Shown here piece after piece: positions 10,822-23,216 of a DNA stretch of 64,000 nt. The position numbers were made by a program, and so were the translations under genes. Location: positions 24,154 through 88,153 of the forward strand of contig JAWPHD010010960.1 of assembly GCA_037043455.1 (NCBI GenBank), in the 5' to 3' direction. Below the pieces are notes generated by a model, which was not told the origin of the DNA, did not search any database, and worked only from the letters and a program-made list of their open reading frames with translations. Numbering within the stretch: the stretch's first letter is position 1; each line of letters opens with the position of its first letter. This stretch comes from Cyrtodaria siliqua. Lineage: Eukaryota > Mollusca > Bivalvia > Adapedonta > Hiatellidae.

Positions 10822-12412
10822 GTATAACTGTTGTATTTTTTATTTCTTATTTTATGATTATTATACCTCACATGAAACTCCCATGCTAAATCCCCATAGA
10901 CAACAATGTGTAATTTCTTGCTAACTCACATGAGGGTGATATTACAGGGTCATAGTATAGTGAAATTGCTATTTTTAACTCATAACTTCAAAAGTACTTA
11001 ACCAATTTCAATGAACTACACTGATTTTCTTAGCTATTTCTAATCCAACGATATAACTTTCATAGCAACTTTTTAAAAAAAATAAAAAAATGTGAAATCT
11101 GTACTGAAAATGAACCTTATTTTGGCACAAGAGGATTTCGGTATAATAAAATAAATATTACATTCATGAAAGTGGGATAGTCATATCCTCAGGGTGAACA
11201 TTCTTACTTTTATATAATATAGACACATGACAAGTATATTGTCATTTTGATATAATAGGCAGTTATTTATCAAATACAATTATGAAATTAAGTTTTCATT
11301 ATGAAGGCATCTGTTGATTCTGAGGAATTGAGACTTTCATTGCCTATACTTGCTTGTCTGCTGTCGGTATACTTTTCAAGATTCGCAGATCATACCTTGG
11401 TAAGAGGCGTTGTAGCTCAGCAGTAATTTCTTCCAGGTTTTATTCACTTAACACTTGTAATTTGCTTGCTACTTAAGAATCCCTGTGAATTAAATGTTTA
11501 TTGAGTTTTTTTGTTCATTTGTTCACGACAAGTTATGAAAATGTTAATAGTTAGCATTCTTGTCTTTTAACTGCTGGAAAAATGTGAGGAGGTAATTCTG
11601 AGAGTGATTTGGGTGAGGAAGGCTTTTATCTCAGCTAAAACAACCTCTTCTTCATGGAATTCTTGATGCTTGTCTATTAAAATTGTCTTGTTTAGCAACC
11701 ATATATCTAGAAGAATATTAAACAGCAATTTGAAGTTTTTATGTAAAGTTAAGCCAAAATAAATTTTAACAAGCTTTATTTGCAGCTCTGCCTTATTTAC
11801 TAAGATTTGAAGGCAAAGAAACACGTGCTCCCACGAGAAACACGTGCTCCCACGAGAAACACATGCTCCCACAAGAAACATGTTTTAATGTTGAACTCAA
11901 TGAGGACGGGGTCTTTAAAGGTTTGAGGTTATTTGAGAGTCCCTGGCCTCGGATAATAAGATGCATTCACATTGTGCACTTCATTTTCTGAAGAGACACT
12001 CTAAAATAGCACCCTACTTATACTTGGTTGGTCATCAGTCTGTCAGTCCCCCATCTATATCTATTTATGCACCATCAATCTATTGGTCAGACAATATTGA
12101 GAAAACTGTCCATTTAATATGAATTTCAGCACCATAGGTTTATTGATATTTTGTTGTCTTGACATATGGTCTACTAAAAGATACCTAAAGGCCTTGTTTA
12201 ATTGCTAATTTATGGATCTTGATAATATAACAATCTGGCCCTTACATGCTTATGACATAATTGCTGGGAGTTGTAGATTTCAGCACATTATGAATATTAT
12301 ATGGATTGTGCCAGATATTTTCATGATGTGTGCCTTCACAATCTAGTTGCACAATCAATATTGAATTGCTTGTCTGCTCTGACAGTTTTCATAGATCCCA
12401 AAGAAATTTAAC
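10822..12412. other. Non-coding region; small CACGTG tandem at 11821-11881
   Basis: Nothing gene-like is supported. At 11821-11881 three copies of a 19-bp unit (AAACACGTGCTCCCACGAG) stand in tandem, each of the first two with a CACGTG palindrome. A minus-strand open frame at 11881-11567 starts inside this repeat and has no recognisable domain, so I treat it as chance. Confidence 0.6.
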
Positions 12413-13042
12413 CATACACTGGACCTCCCGGTTTGCCACCACCCAGAGGATGGACTGATACCCTGGACTGCCCAGTTTGCCACCACCCAGAGGATAAATT
12501 GATACACTGGGATGCCCGGTTTGCCACCTCCCAGAGGATAGACTGATACACTGGACTGCCCGGTATGCCACAACCCAGAGGATAGACTGATACACTGGAC
12601 TGCCCGGTTTGCCACTACCCAGAGGATAGACATACATTGGACTGCCTGGTTTGCCACCACCCAGAGGATAGACTGAAACACTGGACTGCCCGGTTTGCCA
12701 CCATCCAGAGGATAGACTGATACACTGGACAGCCCGGTTTGTCACCACCCAGAGGATAGACTGATACACTGGACTGCCCAGTTTGCCACCACCCAGAGGA
12801 TAGACTGATACACTGGATTGCCAGGTTTGCCACCACCCAGAGGATAGACTGATACACTGGACTGCCTGGTTTGCCACCACCCAGAGGATAGACTGATACA
12901 CTGGACTGCCCAGTTTGCCACACCCAGAGGATAGACTGATACACTGGACTGCCTGGTTTGCCACCACCCAAAGGATAGACTGATACACTGGACTGCCCGG
13001 TTTGCCACCACTCAGAGGATAGACTGATACACTGGACTGCTG
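12413..13042. repeat. 44-bp minisatellite, about 14 copies
   Basis: The unit is GATAGACTGATACACTGGAC followed by TGCCCGGTTTGCCACC and ACCCAGAG, 44 bp in total. It is repeated head to tail with point differences and a few 1-4 bp deletions. Open frames on the minus strand (Ser-Gly-Trp-Trp-Gln-Thr repeats) are read-through of the repeat. The high copy similarity suggests a polymorphic VNTR. Confidence 0.95.
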
Positions 13043-14504
13043 TCAGATGGACGAGGCTTGGGTAATAAGTATCATAGCAGTGGACACAAGAAACCCAGTG
13101 GCTCTGGTGAGGCTCGACCCCATGACAGGTTTTTGAGATGCAATTTTGAGATGTTAATTTATTCACAAGTAGATCGTCAACAATAGACTAGTAACCCTGA
13201 CTCCAAAAGTACCCAAAGGTAGAACTAATTGCAAAAGTTTTGAAACCTGCATTTTTTTACTCTTGGATCCTTCTAATTGAAGCTGGGAAAAGTTGCATTC
13301 TCTGCTGATAGGGGAAGTTTGTTAAAATAATGACCAAAGACAGACACTCATTATTAAATTATAAATTTCATTTATTTCAATAATTGGTGTATATTTAATA
13401 AAGATTCAATATATATACCATAGCACATTATATAAACGTAGACAGTGAATATACACACATATTATGATGTGATTTAGACAAAATCTCTTCATATACATCA
13501 AAATAATAATGCAAAACAATACATCCAGAGGTACATTTACCCCACTTACTTATAACAACATAATATTTTTGTCAGTTGTTATTTTCAACAATTTTTTGTA
13601 GAAATCAAAATCCTAACAATAATCTAAACTATTGTGACCTATTTAACCTCATCATGATACAATAATTTCATTAATAGCATAGTTAAATTGAATGTGCTCA
13701 ATATAAACGGAAGTGTTCAAATTGTGTTCAATGTCTGATAACATTTAGCTTAAACAGTACTGGTATGCTAAACAATATATATTTGTCTATTAATCTTTGG
13801 TAATTATTCTACATGTAAGATTTATATTGTGATTTGTTTTCAGTTTGGTATTATTATTTTTTATTTTGGAATGAATCAGAAATACTGCAACACTTAATTA
13901 GAAGGCATGTAATTACCCCACCCACTTCTGTTTACATAGAAACGTATAGGCATATATACCATTTCGGGTTAAATTAAAACTAATAGTTTGAAAAATGATC
14001 ACTGATAGCACTTATAACATAAAGCACATATATGTATATATATCGTCACAACAAGCTATAACTGATAACAGGTTTAAATGAACATGTTCACAAGATTCTG
14101 TTTCCAATGTATATATATATACATGCATATCAGGTGGCAATATATTCATCGAAAATACATAAATACAGACATAGGCAAAACGTCATATTATTATACCATT
14201 ATTTTGACGTATTCACATACCTGTAAATATCACGCTCATATAAATTGGCATTTAAAAGTTGCATGCAATAAACATTTGCCTATCTGTCTGTTATAAAATG
14301 TAACTGATCATTCGTAATTTTGATGAAGCACATATATCTCTGTACATAACACAACCATTATTACAAGCAACACGTAAAAAGAGACGTAATGTCTCTCCAT
14401 TTTACTTGATAGAATACAAAGCTTCGTTTACAACAGTGGGCAATTATTGGCTTTCAAGTAAACTTATCTATCAGTATAAATGCTGTGCAACACCAACACA
14501 AGTT
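13043..14504. other. AT-rich intergenic region
   Basis: No gene, repeat family or element boundary recognised. There are short AT microsatellite-like runs (around 14030-14045 and 14107-14125). Confidence 0.5.
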
Positions 14505-17500
14505 CTAATCCAAGTCCTCGTTATTCACCTCTTCGTCTAATGTTGGCGAGTTAGAACAACTGTCTCGGCGACATGCACCACATACTGGTGAACAATCTAA
14601 CCCATGTTTGCGGCATGTACAACGTTTGGTGTCACAATTGTGTTTGCAATTACATCTGATGATCTTCAGTAATTTCTCTGGTGCAGGTGGTAGATCGATC
14701 TTGATAGGCAATAGTTTGTTATTGACGAGTTCCCAGCCCCATTCCCGTGCTACGAGTGTATCATTCCCAAGCCATACCTGTGTCTGCAGATATACCCTTA
14801 AACTGTGGTATAAGGCCGCGGCACAAGTTGGAGGCAGTGTGTGAACTTGAACACATACGTTACTAGTCATAACTTTGTTGGAGAACTTTCTGAAACGCAA
14901 CACATCTAATCCCTCGTATGGAATTCCGCCATATAACAGGACAATGGCTTCTTCGCCACTTTTTATAATCTCAGTTCTTTGGGTAATGGTGCTGAATGTA
15001 ATGGCCAACTGTCGAAAATATGGTTTTTTCGTGAAAAGGCGAAGATCAGCGGCTTTACCTATTCCGTACATGTGGGAAGTAGTGTCACAACCGGTAAGAG
15101 CATGTATATATGGCAATGCAGAGACAGAGCTCTTGTCCTAACAGGCGTTTTGTATCCTGAATGTGCCATAACTTTGGGACGTAATGTGCGGACCGTTTAA
15201 TATCGGATCTGAAGAACAGGTCATGAGACTGCATATTTGCATGGTGGCAAAGCAAAACTAAAAGATCTGTGTCTTCGCCAATAACAATCGTTTCTTGATT
15301 GGTGCTTTCTGACACATCCGTTTCTACAATCATCATATCAGCATCATCCCGGGCATGAATAACGACTACCCCTCTCTCTCTCGATCAGGTGTTGTCCAAG
15401 CATGTCAATAAACTTTTTTTATTTTCTTCGTTGTTAAGAAATACATCTTTCTTGGATCTGAATGGCGTGTCGGGTGTAAATTTCACAACTGTACCAACGA
15501 CGCCCTTTCCTCGTCGAATATGGGTTATGTCCTTAATGCTAGGACCAGATAAATATCCATCAAATACACTCCAGTATACCTTTTTTGGATGCATTCGTAG
15601 TACTGGTTACAGATCTGTAGAAATGTAAAGTTCTTTTGCCAGGGGATTCGTTGAAGTAGTGATCCTCCATCTAAGACATACTTTACATCAGATGGAACTT
15701 CTTGGGTACTACATTCTCCTAATTCCCATATTGCATCGGCTAGTCCTGCCTTCTGTGCTGGTCTTGGAAGACCTGATTTATCAAATAAAGCTGATGGTAT
15801 GCTACACAACTCGTATTGAAATATCTCTGATATATCTGGTACGTTACGGTTTGCTGCTGTCGTCAATCTTTGGAATAATAACTGAGGGTCCACTTGAATA
15901 ACTTCGTCGTTTATCTTAATTGTTGAGTTTAATGTGACAACTTGTTTTGACCTTTTGAAGCTGTAAGCTGTTACTGATTTACCAACCATGTCCTCTAATA
16001 TATCTGTCCCAATTTCACTCAGGCTTTATCAACATTCACTCACGATTCAGCTGTAACACCGGTATCAATATTCCGGAGACAATTGTCATCAACATCAAAC
16101 GGATTTCTCTCTTTAAGAAATGACAGGAAGCTATGTGTATCTTTTGTAACGCTACACTGTCGTGCTTTACCAATTTCTTTATGTTGTTCACTGGAATTGA
16201 ACTCGGTTTTGGTTACTGCTTGCATTGAACTGTTCATCTCTGCACTGGCAGGCATTGATAAAAGGCACTGTGCTCTTTGGATATCGGACATGCCACGACC
16301 TCTTGTAAGTCCACCTGTGGTTTTAACACTGCGCATCAAAACCTGTTCAATAACAAGATCAGTGGATAAACCCGCCCAGAAACGATCAGTTCTTCTGACT
16401 ACATGGTTTCCTATCTGGAAAGCATTATACACATCTGGATGGTTCTTCTCTAAGTCTAACATGCTCTGTAGATATATATACGCCGATTTTAGATATAAGT
16501 TGTGTCCGGAAGCGGCAAAGTATGGGAGCTTACTTTTAACAGCAGACAAATGTTGTTCTTAGTCACCTGATCGTTCTGCTCTAAGGAATTGTTGAAGAAT
16601 TGAGATCATATCCATATACTGAAACCATAAAGATGCAATTCTGCTATTTTTCAACTGTAGTTTTGCATTTGATATGCCGTGTTCTACTTCAGTTAAAATA
16701 GTATCATTGCTCACCTCTTCTAGTGATACATCGTGCGACTCTAGCGTATCAAACAAATCACCAACAGCATCAATAACGTTTTTACCTCGTGGTGTCAGCG
16801 ACGAAACGTTGATGTAAGTCTCTATGCGGCCACTACCAACATCTATAGTTTGATCAACAGTTTGATCTTCTGAATCTAAATGTTCGCCGTTTGCGTCGTT
16901 TTCATCAGACATAGACTCGACAGGCAGTTTTATATCAAATGCGCTTGAAACCAATAAGGTATGTAGAGCAGTGTCTATCAGAAAATGTCCCCTTACCGCC
17001 CTGGCTACCGCCTTGCCTGACATCATATGAAGTACAGCATTAGGAGCGTAAACGACCTCTAACAGCTCTTGTAGTCCAGTTCCTATCATTAAAGAGGCTC
17101 TACCTATATCCACGCGATTTTTAATGTAAAATATTAAATACTCAATATTACTGCATTTATATGTATACAAAGCTATTTTATGAGTATTCTAAGAAGAAAC
17201 ATGGTTCGTATTCCAGTTCTGTAAATTATTAATTATGATCAAAACAATATCTTGAATAAAATGCTGCCCTGCCGTTTATTCCTGACTACGAGCTTTTACG
17301 ATTTTCTCGGACATGCGCAATGCCATTACAAACTATTTGGGGGCAGTTCCGATAGTAAACGAATCGATCGGAACTCTTTGCCAATCCGACGAGGCAGTTC
17401 CGATTGTAAACGAATAAGATCGGAAAATCTCCGCAATCAGCTTGTCTCAAACAATTATGAATACAATTTCAAAAATCCGATCTTTTCAATCCTGTTTTTC

Positions 17501-18843
17501 CCCGGCAAAACGCATATTACATGGGGTGAAATTATTGCCATTTACCTTTTTCATAGTCCTCTTTATAATTAAGTAAAGTTTATATCAATTGGTGGACAAA
17601 AAGATATAGGTAGAGCCTCTTTAAATGACCCATACTGCCAAGAAAACTCATCTGAGTATGGAATCCACCAAGACGTACTACAATATTTCGCAAAGGACTG
17701 TTTTCTGTCTGGTTATTTATTACATGCAGTTGTAGATTTGAGAAACAGTGGTTGGTCAAATGTAATAACAGGTGTAAATCCATATCTCTCCGCCTGCTTG
17801 CAAACAAACCAGAGGGTAGAATTGATGCACGTAAGGTCACTCGGATTTAAGTCGATCATCGGCATAAACGTTACCCTAGACTGACCAGGGTACACTCCAT
17901 TTCGATATAGCTGCATCAAACCAGACCAAGCAGGTTTTGACGGCCTTACAGTCCATTCTACCTTAGACAACAGGTCAGTCCTGTAATAAGGATCTTTGCT
18001 TGTAGTTGTATCCAATTCAACAAACGAATTGTTTGATATTTCTTCGTCGCTCAGTCTGAAATATCTAATATCAATTTTACCGAGTTCAGCAATATCACTG
18101 GCCTTGATGTCCGATCTTGGAGTAACTAGGTTTACCTTTGATCCAGGGGTTGTACATGCTATTATTCCCATGCCATGGAAAGTATTATAGCCGTCCAAGG
18201 TTAGACTGTTGTGGTCGACGTTGTCAGCAACAAACTGAACAAAACGTCCTGGAAAGTAGTCTGGAATACCGGCTTTGCTTACTGCAGCAGCATTCATTTC
18301 AAATTTTTGGACTTCCTTATAAGAGACACTAAACCCGAGCGTATTCAACGTGTCTAAAGTATAACGATAAGATTTAGGGATATTTTTTACAGTTCTAAAG
18401 TTAACGTTACACTGCTGATGATAAACAGCGTCAGCTGCTGGCAAGTCAATTATATGTTCAAGTCGACTACGTACACATATTGCCCAATCGTCATCCCTTT
18501 CCTGGCACTTGGTTATTATGGTTTTCTGGAAATCTAGAGTTCTAACAGGATAAACATCGTAACCTTTTTTTCGTTGCATAACTTTGGCACCAGTTGTAAC
18601 GATTGTAATGAACGTAACTGTTTTGTTTGATTACCTAACTCTGGTTTTGGTACATATCTCTGGTGAATATAATCACGGCGGCAATCTTTATGAACCGGCT
18701 GACCAGGTTCAGCCTTAATACAGTCACCCCTATTAGTACTGGTCACATTTATAATTTCACACCCTTTGTCTCGTATAAATGACACATGCTGTCTGTTTCC
18801 AATGTCTTTATTACATATTACATATTACACATACAGTCTCCAT
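14505..18843 (-). pseudogene. Degenerate copy of a large intronless multicopy gene (ALTGCDTT / PIN-like / Cys-rich C-terminus)
   Basis: Read on the minus strand from an ATG at 18843-18841, this is one ancestral ORF of about 1270 codons once a 528-bp insertion (17093-17620) is discounted. The N-terminus has a CVIC pair. The middle has LGGFHTQMSFLG, then LHMMSGKAVARAVRGHFLID, LPYFAASGHNLYLKSA and TTGGLTRGRGMSD. The C-terminal third has VFDGYLSGPSIKD, a PIN-like VIGEDTDLLVLLCHHA, IHALTGCDTTS and a Cys cluster (CNCKHNCDTKRCTCRKHG). I recognise a family with many copies in molluscs and cnidarians; its function is unknown and mobile-element origin is plausible. Lesions: a 7-nt tandem duplication near 18818, homopolymer frameshifts near 18555 and 15585, frameshifts near 17735, 16025 and 15120, in-frame stops at 16559-16561 and 16040-16042, and a local compensated shift in a GA run near 15380. 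A pseudogene is certain in effect; the family name is not. Confidence 0.85.
17093..17620. mobile_element. 528-bp MITE with TTAA target duplication, inside the pseudogene
   Basis: The ends are an 18-bp perfect inverted repeat, AGAGGCTCTACCTATATC at 17093-17110 with its complement at 17603-17620. TTAA flanks both sides (17089-17092 and 17621-17624). Removing the element and one TTAA restores the host frame as Gly-His-Leu-Met-Ile-Gly-Thr, which fits the family. Inside are two direct repeats of GGCAGTTCCGAT.GTAAACG (17342 and 17391). No transposase ORF is present. TTAA duplication fits piggyBac or Kolobok-type elements; the AGAG start argues against a typical piggyBac CCC end. Confidence 0.92.
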
Positions 18844-20025
18844 TTCACAAATCACCTCCAGGAACAACCACCTGTGAACGAAGAAGAATAACATTAAATT
18901 ATGTTATATTGTTCAATGATTAGGTAATACTAGCTTGGAACACATACATTTAATATTTAAGACTCGGTTACACGGACTTTTGATCATGTGAAGCAATTTA
19001 TAATGCCCTCTAACCCTATGTTGAATAGTACTCTATTATTTGCGAATATCATTATATTATAAATCATAAAATTACAATAAATAGTTTAAAACACAACTTG
19101 TTGGTTACAGGAACTTGGCACCAGTTGCACAAAACAAACTGGTTGACTGTCGTCCTTGAATGCTACTTTCCCTGTCCGATTTCCTGACCTTTTTTTAACT
19201 CCATATACAAGATGGCAAATCATTTATTATTGATTGGTTGTGTCAATCATACTAGTATACTAACCAGATAATACTGCTAAAACACATATTACATGGGGTG
19301 AAATTTAATTTACACATATTACATATATGAATAATAAATAATTATAATAACCAACTTTATTAATATACATATCACATACATCTCTACGGAACTTTGAAAT
19401 CACATGTATGTATCGGGGACTGGTCAGTTGCTTCATCAAACCCAGATGCATCCCCATTTCAACCACCTGTGAGCAATGAAAGAAGAATAGCGTCAAATTA
19501 TTTATCACATTCAATTAATACGTAGGCTACAAATGAAATGGACATTATCTTGATTTTAAACAAACATATTGAACTACCGTGTGTATAAATAGTTTATACA
19601 CAAACTGACAGTATAATTATGATGTTTTTATTCTGTAATATCATTTTAAAAATATAGAATATCAATCAACATTCATTACATAACACCTAGGTTACTCAAA
19701 TGTTCAAATACTATCTTCAAACTATTTATGAAATGACACAGAAACACTAATCATTCTAACCTTATATTTGATCCTACTATTTCGACTTCGTACCAATAAA
19801 ATATCTTCGATACAGCTCTCGACCAAACCTGCAATTAATATAAGATCAATAAAAAAAGTTCGATTCCGTACACATACATTCGTAAGTGAACTAGCTTTAA
19901 AAATAATCAAAGTGTGCCTCGATGAGATTAAAACAAGCCATAATTTAAAAATCACATAAATTATGACCCAAACACACTTCCGTAGGAAAAAAAATCGAAC
20001 CGGAGACCACTTATTTTTTTCTTTA
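18844..20025. other. Region upstream of the pseudogene; partial duplicated segment
   Basis: On the minus strand, a CAG/GTGGTT junction near 18870 (ACCACCTGTGAACGAAG on +) and a similar one near 19465 (ACCACCTGTGAGCAATG on +) sit in alike surroundings. This suggests a decayed duplication of an upstream exon or promoter segment. A block of about 27 bp ending in CATATTACATGGGGTGAAATT is shared between 19280 and the MITE interior at 17506. Otherwise no gene is supported. Confidence 0.4.
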
Positions 20026-21538
20026 TTTTTAGCTCTACTGATCAGAGATCAGCAGAGCTTATGCCGTGGTGCGGCGTCCGTCCGTCTGTCTGTCCGTCCG
20101 TCTGTCCGTCCGTCTGTCCGTCCGTTAACTTTTTTTTTGTAGCGACTACTCCTCTGAAACTACTGAATAGATTTTCATGAAACTTTACAGAAATGTTGCC
20201 CATGAAGTCTAGTAGATCCTAGCAAAAATTCATGTTGATGTGAAATCCAAGATGGCCGCCAAAGCTAAAATTAGATTTTTAGCTCTACTGATCAGAGATC
20301 AGCAGAGCTTATGCCGTGGTGCGGCGTCCGTCCGTCCGTCCGTCCGTCCGTCTGTCCGTAAACTTTTATTTGTAGCGACTTCACAGCTGAAACTACTGGA
20401 TGGATATTCATGAAACTTTACAGAAATGTTGCCCATAATGTCTAGTTGATCCTAGCAAAAATTCATGTTGATGTGAAATCCAAGATGGCTGCCAAAGCTA
20501 AAAATAGAGTTTTAAAATACAAGTTTGTAGCGACTTCTTCTTGAAAACTATAAGTGATATTGATATGGGACTTTTTCTAAAATGATCAGCATGACATGAT
20601 GTTGATCCTAGTCAAAAATCGTTTTGATTCAACGTTAAACATGGCTGCCAGCGGCCATCTTTGTTTACATAGAGTTATATAGTAAAAACTTGTAGCGACT
20701 ACTTCTCTGAAACTACTTGGCGGATTGTCATGAAACTTTACAGGAATGTTGCTCTTGATGTCTAATTGATCCTAGAAAAATTTCAGGTCGGCCGGAAATT
20801 CAAGATGGCCGTCACAGCTAAAAATAGATTTTTAAAAAATAAGTTTGTAGCGACTACTTCTTGAAAACTGTAAGTGATATTGATATGGGACTTTTTCTAA
20901 AATGATCAGCATGACATGATGTAGATCCTTGTGGAAAATTATTTTGATTCGACGTTAAAAATGGCTGCCAGTGGCCATCTTAGGTTACATAGAGTTATAT
21001 AGTAAAAACTTGTAGCGACTACTTCTCTGAAACTACTTGACGGATGTTCATGAAACTTCGCAGGAATGTTGCTCTTGATGTCTAGTTGATCCTAGAAAAA
21101 TTTCAGGTCGGCCGGAAATTCAAGATGGCCACCACAGCTAAAAATAGATTTTAAATAAATAAGTTTGTAGCGACTACTTCTTCAAAACAATAAGAGATAT
21201 TGATATGGGACTTTTTCTAAAATGATCAGTATGACATGATGCTGGTCCTTGTCGAAAATCGTTTTGATTTGACCTTAAACATGGCTGCTTTGTTTACATA
21301 GAGTTATATAATGAAAACTTGTAGCGACTACTTCTTTGAAACTACCTGACGGATTTTCATGAAACTTCACAGGAATGTTGCTCTTAATGTCTTATTGATC
21401 TTAGCAAAATTTCAGGTCGGCCGGAAATTCAAGATGGCCGCCACAGTTAGAAATAGATTTTCAAAAAACAAGTCTGTAGCGACTACTTCCTGAAATCAAA
21501 ATCAATCAGTAGAGCTTCAAGGTCATTGACCTCTTGTT
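20026..21538 (+). mobile_element. Family A element with two heads (20026 and 20276)
   Basis: A head at 20026 is followed by only about 200 bp of first unit before a second head at 20276, again placed right after AAAATTAGA in the T-run. The second head leads through about three units and the CATGGCTGCTTTGTTTACAT variant to the standard tail ending at 21538. Confidence 0.85.
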
Positions 21539-23216
21539 TCAATTCAAGTTTGTAGCGACTACTTCTTGAAAACTATAAGTGATATTGATATGGGACTTTT
21601 TCTAAAATGATCAGCATGACATGATGTTGGTCCTTGTCGAAAATCGTTTTGATTTGACGTTAAACATGGCTGCCAGCGGCCATCTTTGTTTACATAGAGT
21701 TATATAATGAAAACTTGTAGCGACTACTCCTCTGAAACTACTTGACGGATTTTCATGAAACTTCACAGGAATGTTGCTCTTGATGTCTAATTGATCCTAG
21801 CAAAATTTCAGGTCGGCCGGAAATTCAAGATGGCCGCCACGGCTTAAAATAGATTTTTAAAAAATAAGTTTGTAGCGACTACTTCTTGAAAACTATAAGA
21901 GATATTGATATGGGACTTTTTCTAAAATGATCAGCATGACATGATGTTGGTCCTTGACGAAAATCGTTTTGATTCGACGTTAAACATGGCTGCCAGCGGC
22001 CATCTTTGTTTACATAGAGTTATATAATGAAAACTTGTAGCGACTACTCCTCTGAAACTACTTGACGGATTTTCATGAAACTTCACAGGAATGTTGCTCT
22101 TGATGTCTAATTGATCTTAGCAAAATTTCAGGTTGGCCGGAAATTCAAGATGGCTGCCACGGCTAAAAATAGATTTTTAAAAAATAAGTTTGTAGCGACT
22201 ACTTCTTGAAAACTATAAGAGATATTGATATGGGACTTTTTCTAAAATGATCAGCATGACATGATGGTTATCCGAGTTGAACATTATTTTGATTCGACGT
22301 TAAACGTGGCTGCCAGTGGCCATCTTTGTTTACATAGAGTTATATAATGATAACTTGTAGCGACTACTCCTCTGAAAATACTTGACGGATTTTCATGAAA
22401 CTTCACACGAATGTTGCTCTTGATGTCTAATTGATCCTTGCAAAATTTCAGGTCGGCCGGAAATTCAAGTTGGCCGCCATGGCTAAAAATAGATTTTCAA
22501 AATACAAGTTTGTAGAGACTACTTCTTGAAAACTATAAGTGATATTGATATGGGACTTTTTCTAAAATGATCAGCATGACATGATGGTTATTCAAGTCGA
22601 ACATTATTTTGATTCGACGTTAAACATGGCTGCCAGTGGCCATGTATGTTTACATAAGAGTTATATAATGATAACTTGTAGCGACTACTCCTCTGAAACT
22701 GCTTGACGGATTTTCATGAAACTTCACACGAATGTTGCTCTTGATGTCTAATTGATCTTAGCAAAATTTCAGGTCGGCCGGAAATTCAAGATGGCCACCA
22801 TGGCTAAAAATAGATTTTTAAAAAATAAGTTTGTAGCGACTACTTCTTGAAAACTATAAGAGATATTGATATGGGACTTTTTCTGAAATGATCAGCATGA
22901 CATGATGGTTATCCGAGTCAAACATTATTTTGATTCAATGTTAAACATGGCTGTCAGTGGCCATCTTTGTTTACATAGAGTTATATAATGAAAACTTGTA
23001 GCGACTACTCCTCTGAAACTACTTGACGGATTTTCATGAAACTTCACAGGAATGTTGCTCTTGATGTCTAATTGATCCTAGCAAAATTTCAGGTCGGCCG
23101 GAAATTCAAGATGGCCACCACGGCTAAAAATAGATTTTCAAAAAAAACAGTTTGTAGCGACTACTTCCTGAAATCAAAATCAATCAATAGAGCTTCAAGG
23201 TCATTGACCTCTTGTT
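21539..23216 (+). mobile_element. Headless family A copy abutting the previous tail
   Basis: Sequence resumes within a unit right after TTGTT (CAATTCAAGTTTGTAGCG) and runs through about five units to a second complete tail at 23190-23216. This repeats the tail-to-unit junction seen at 7164/7165. Confidence 0.8.

Noticed and set aside
11567..11881. 104-codon minus-strand ORF
   Set aside because: Its first part is the CACGTG tandem repeat and the rest has no recognisable domain or splice context.
12355..13166. Overlapping minus-strand ORFs up to 199 codons with Trp/Gly/Ser-rich repeats
   Set aside because: They are read-through of the 44-bp minisatellite in several frames; there is no start context and no known protein.
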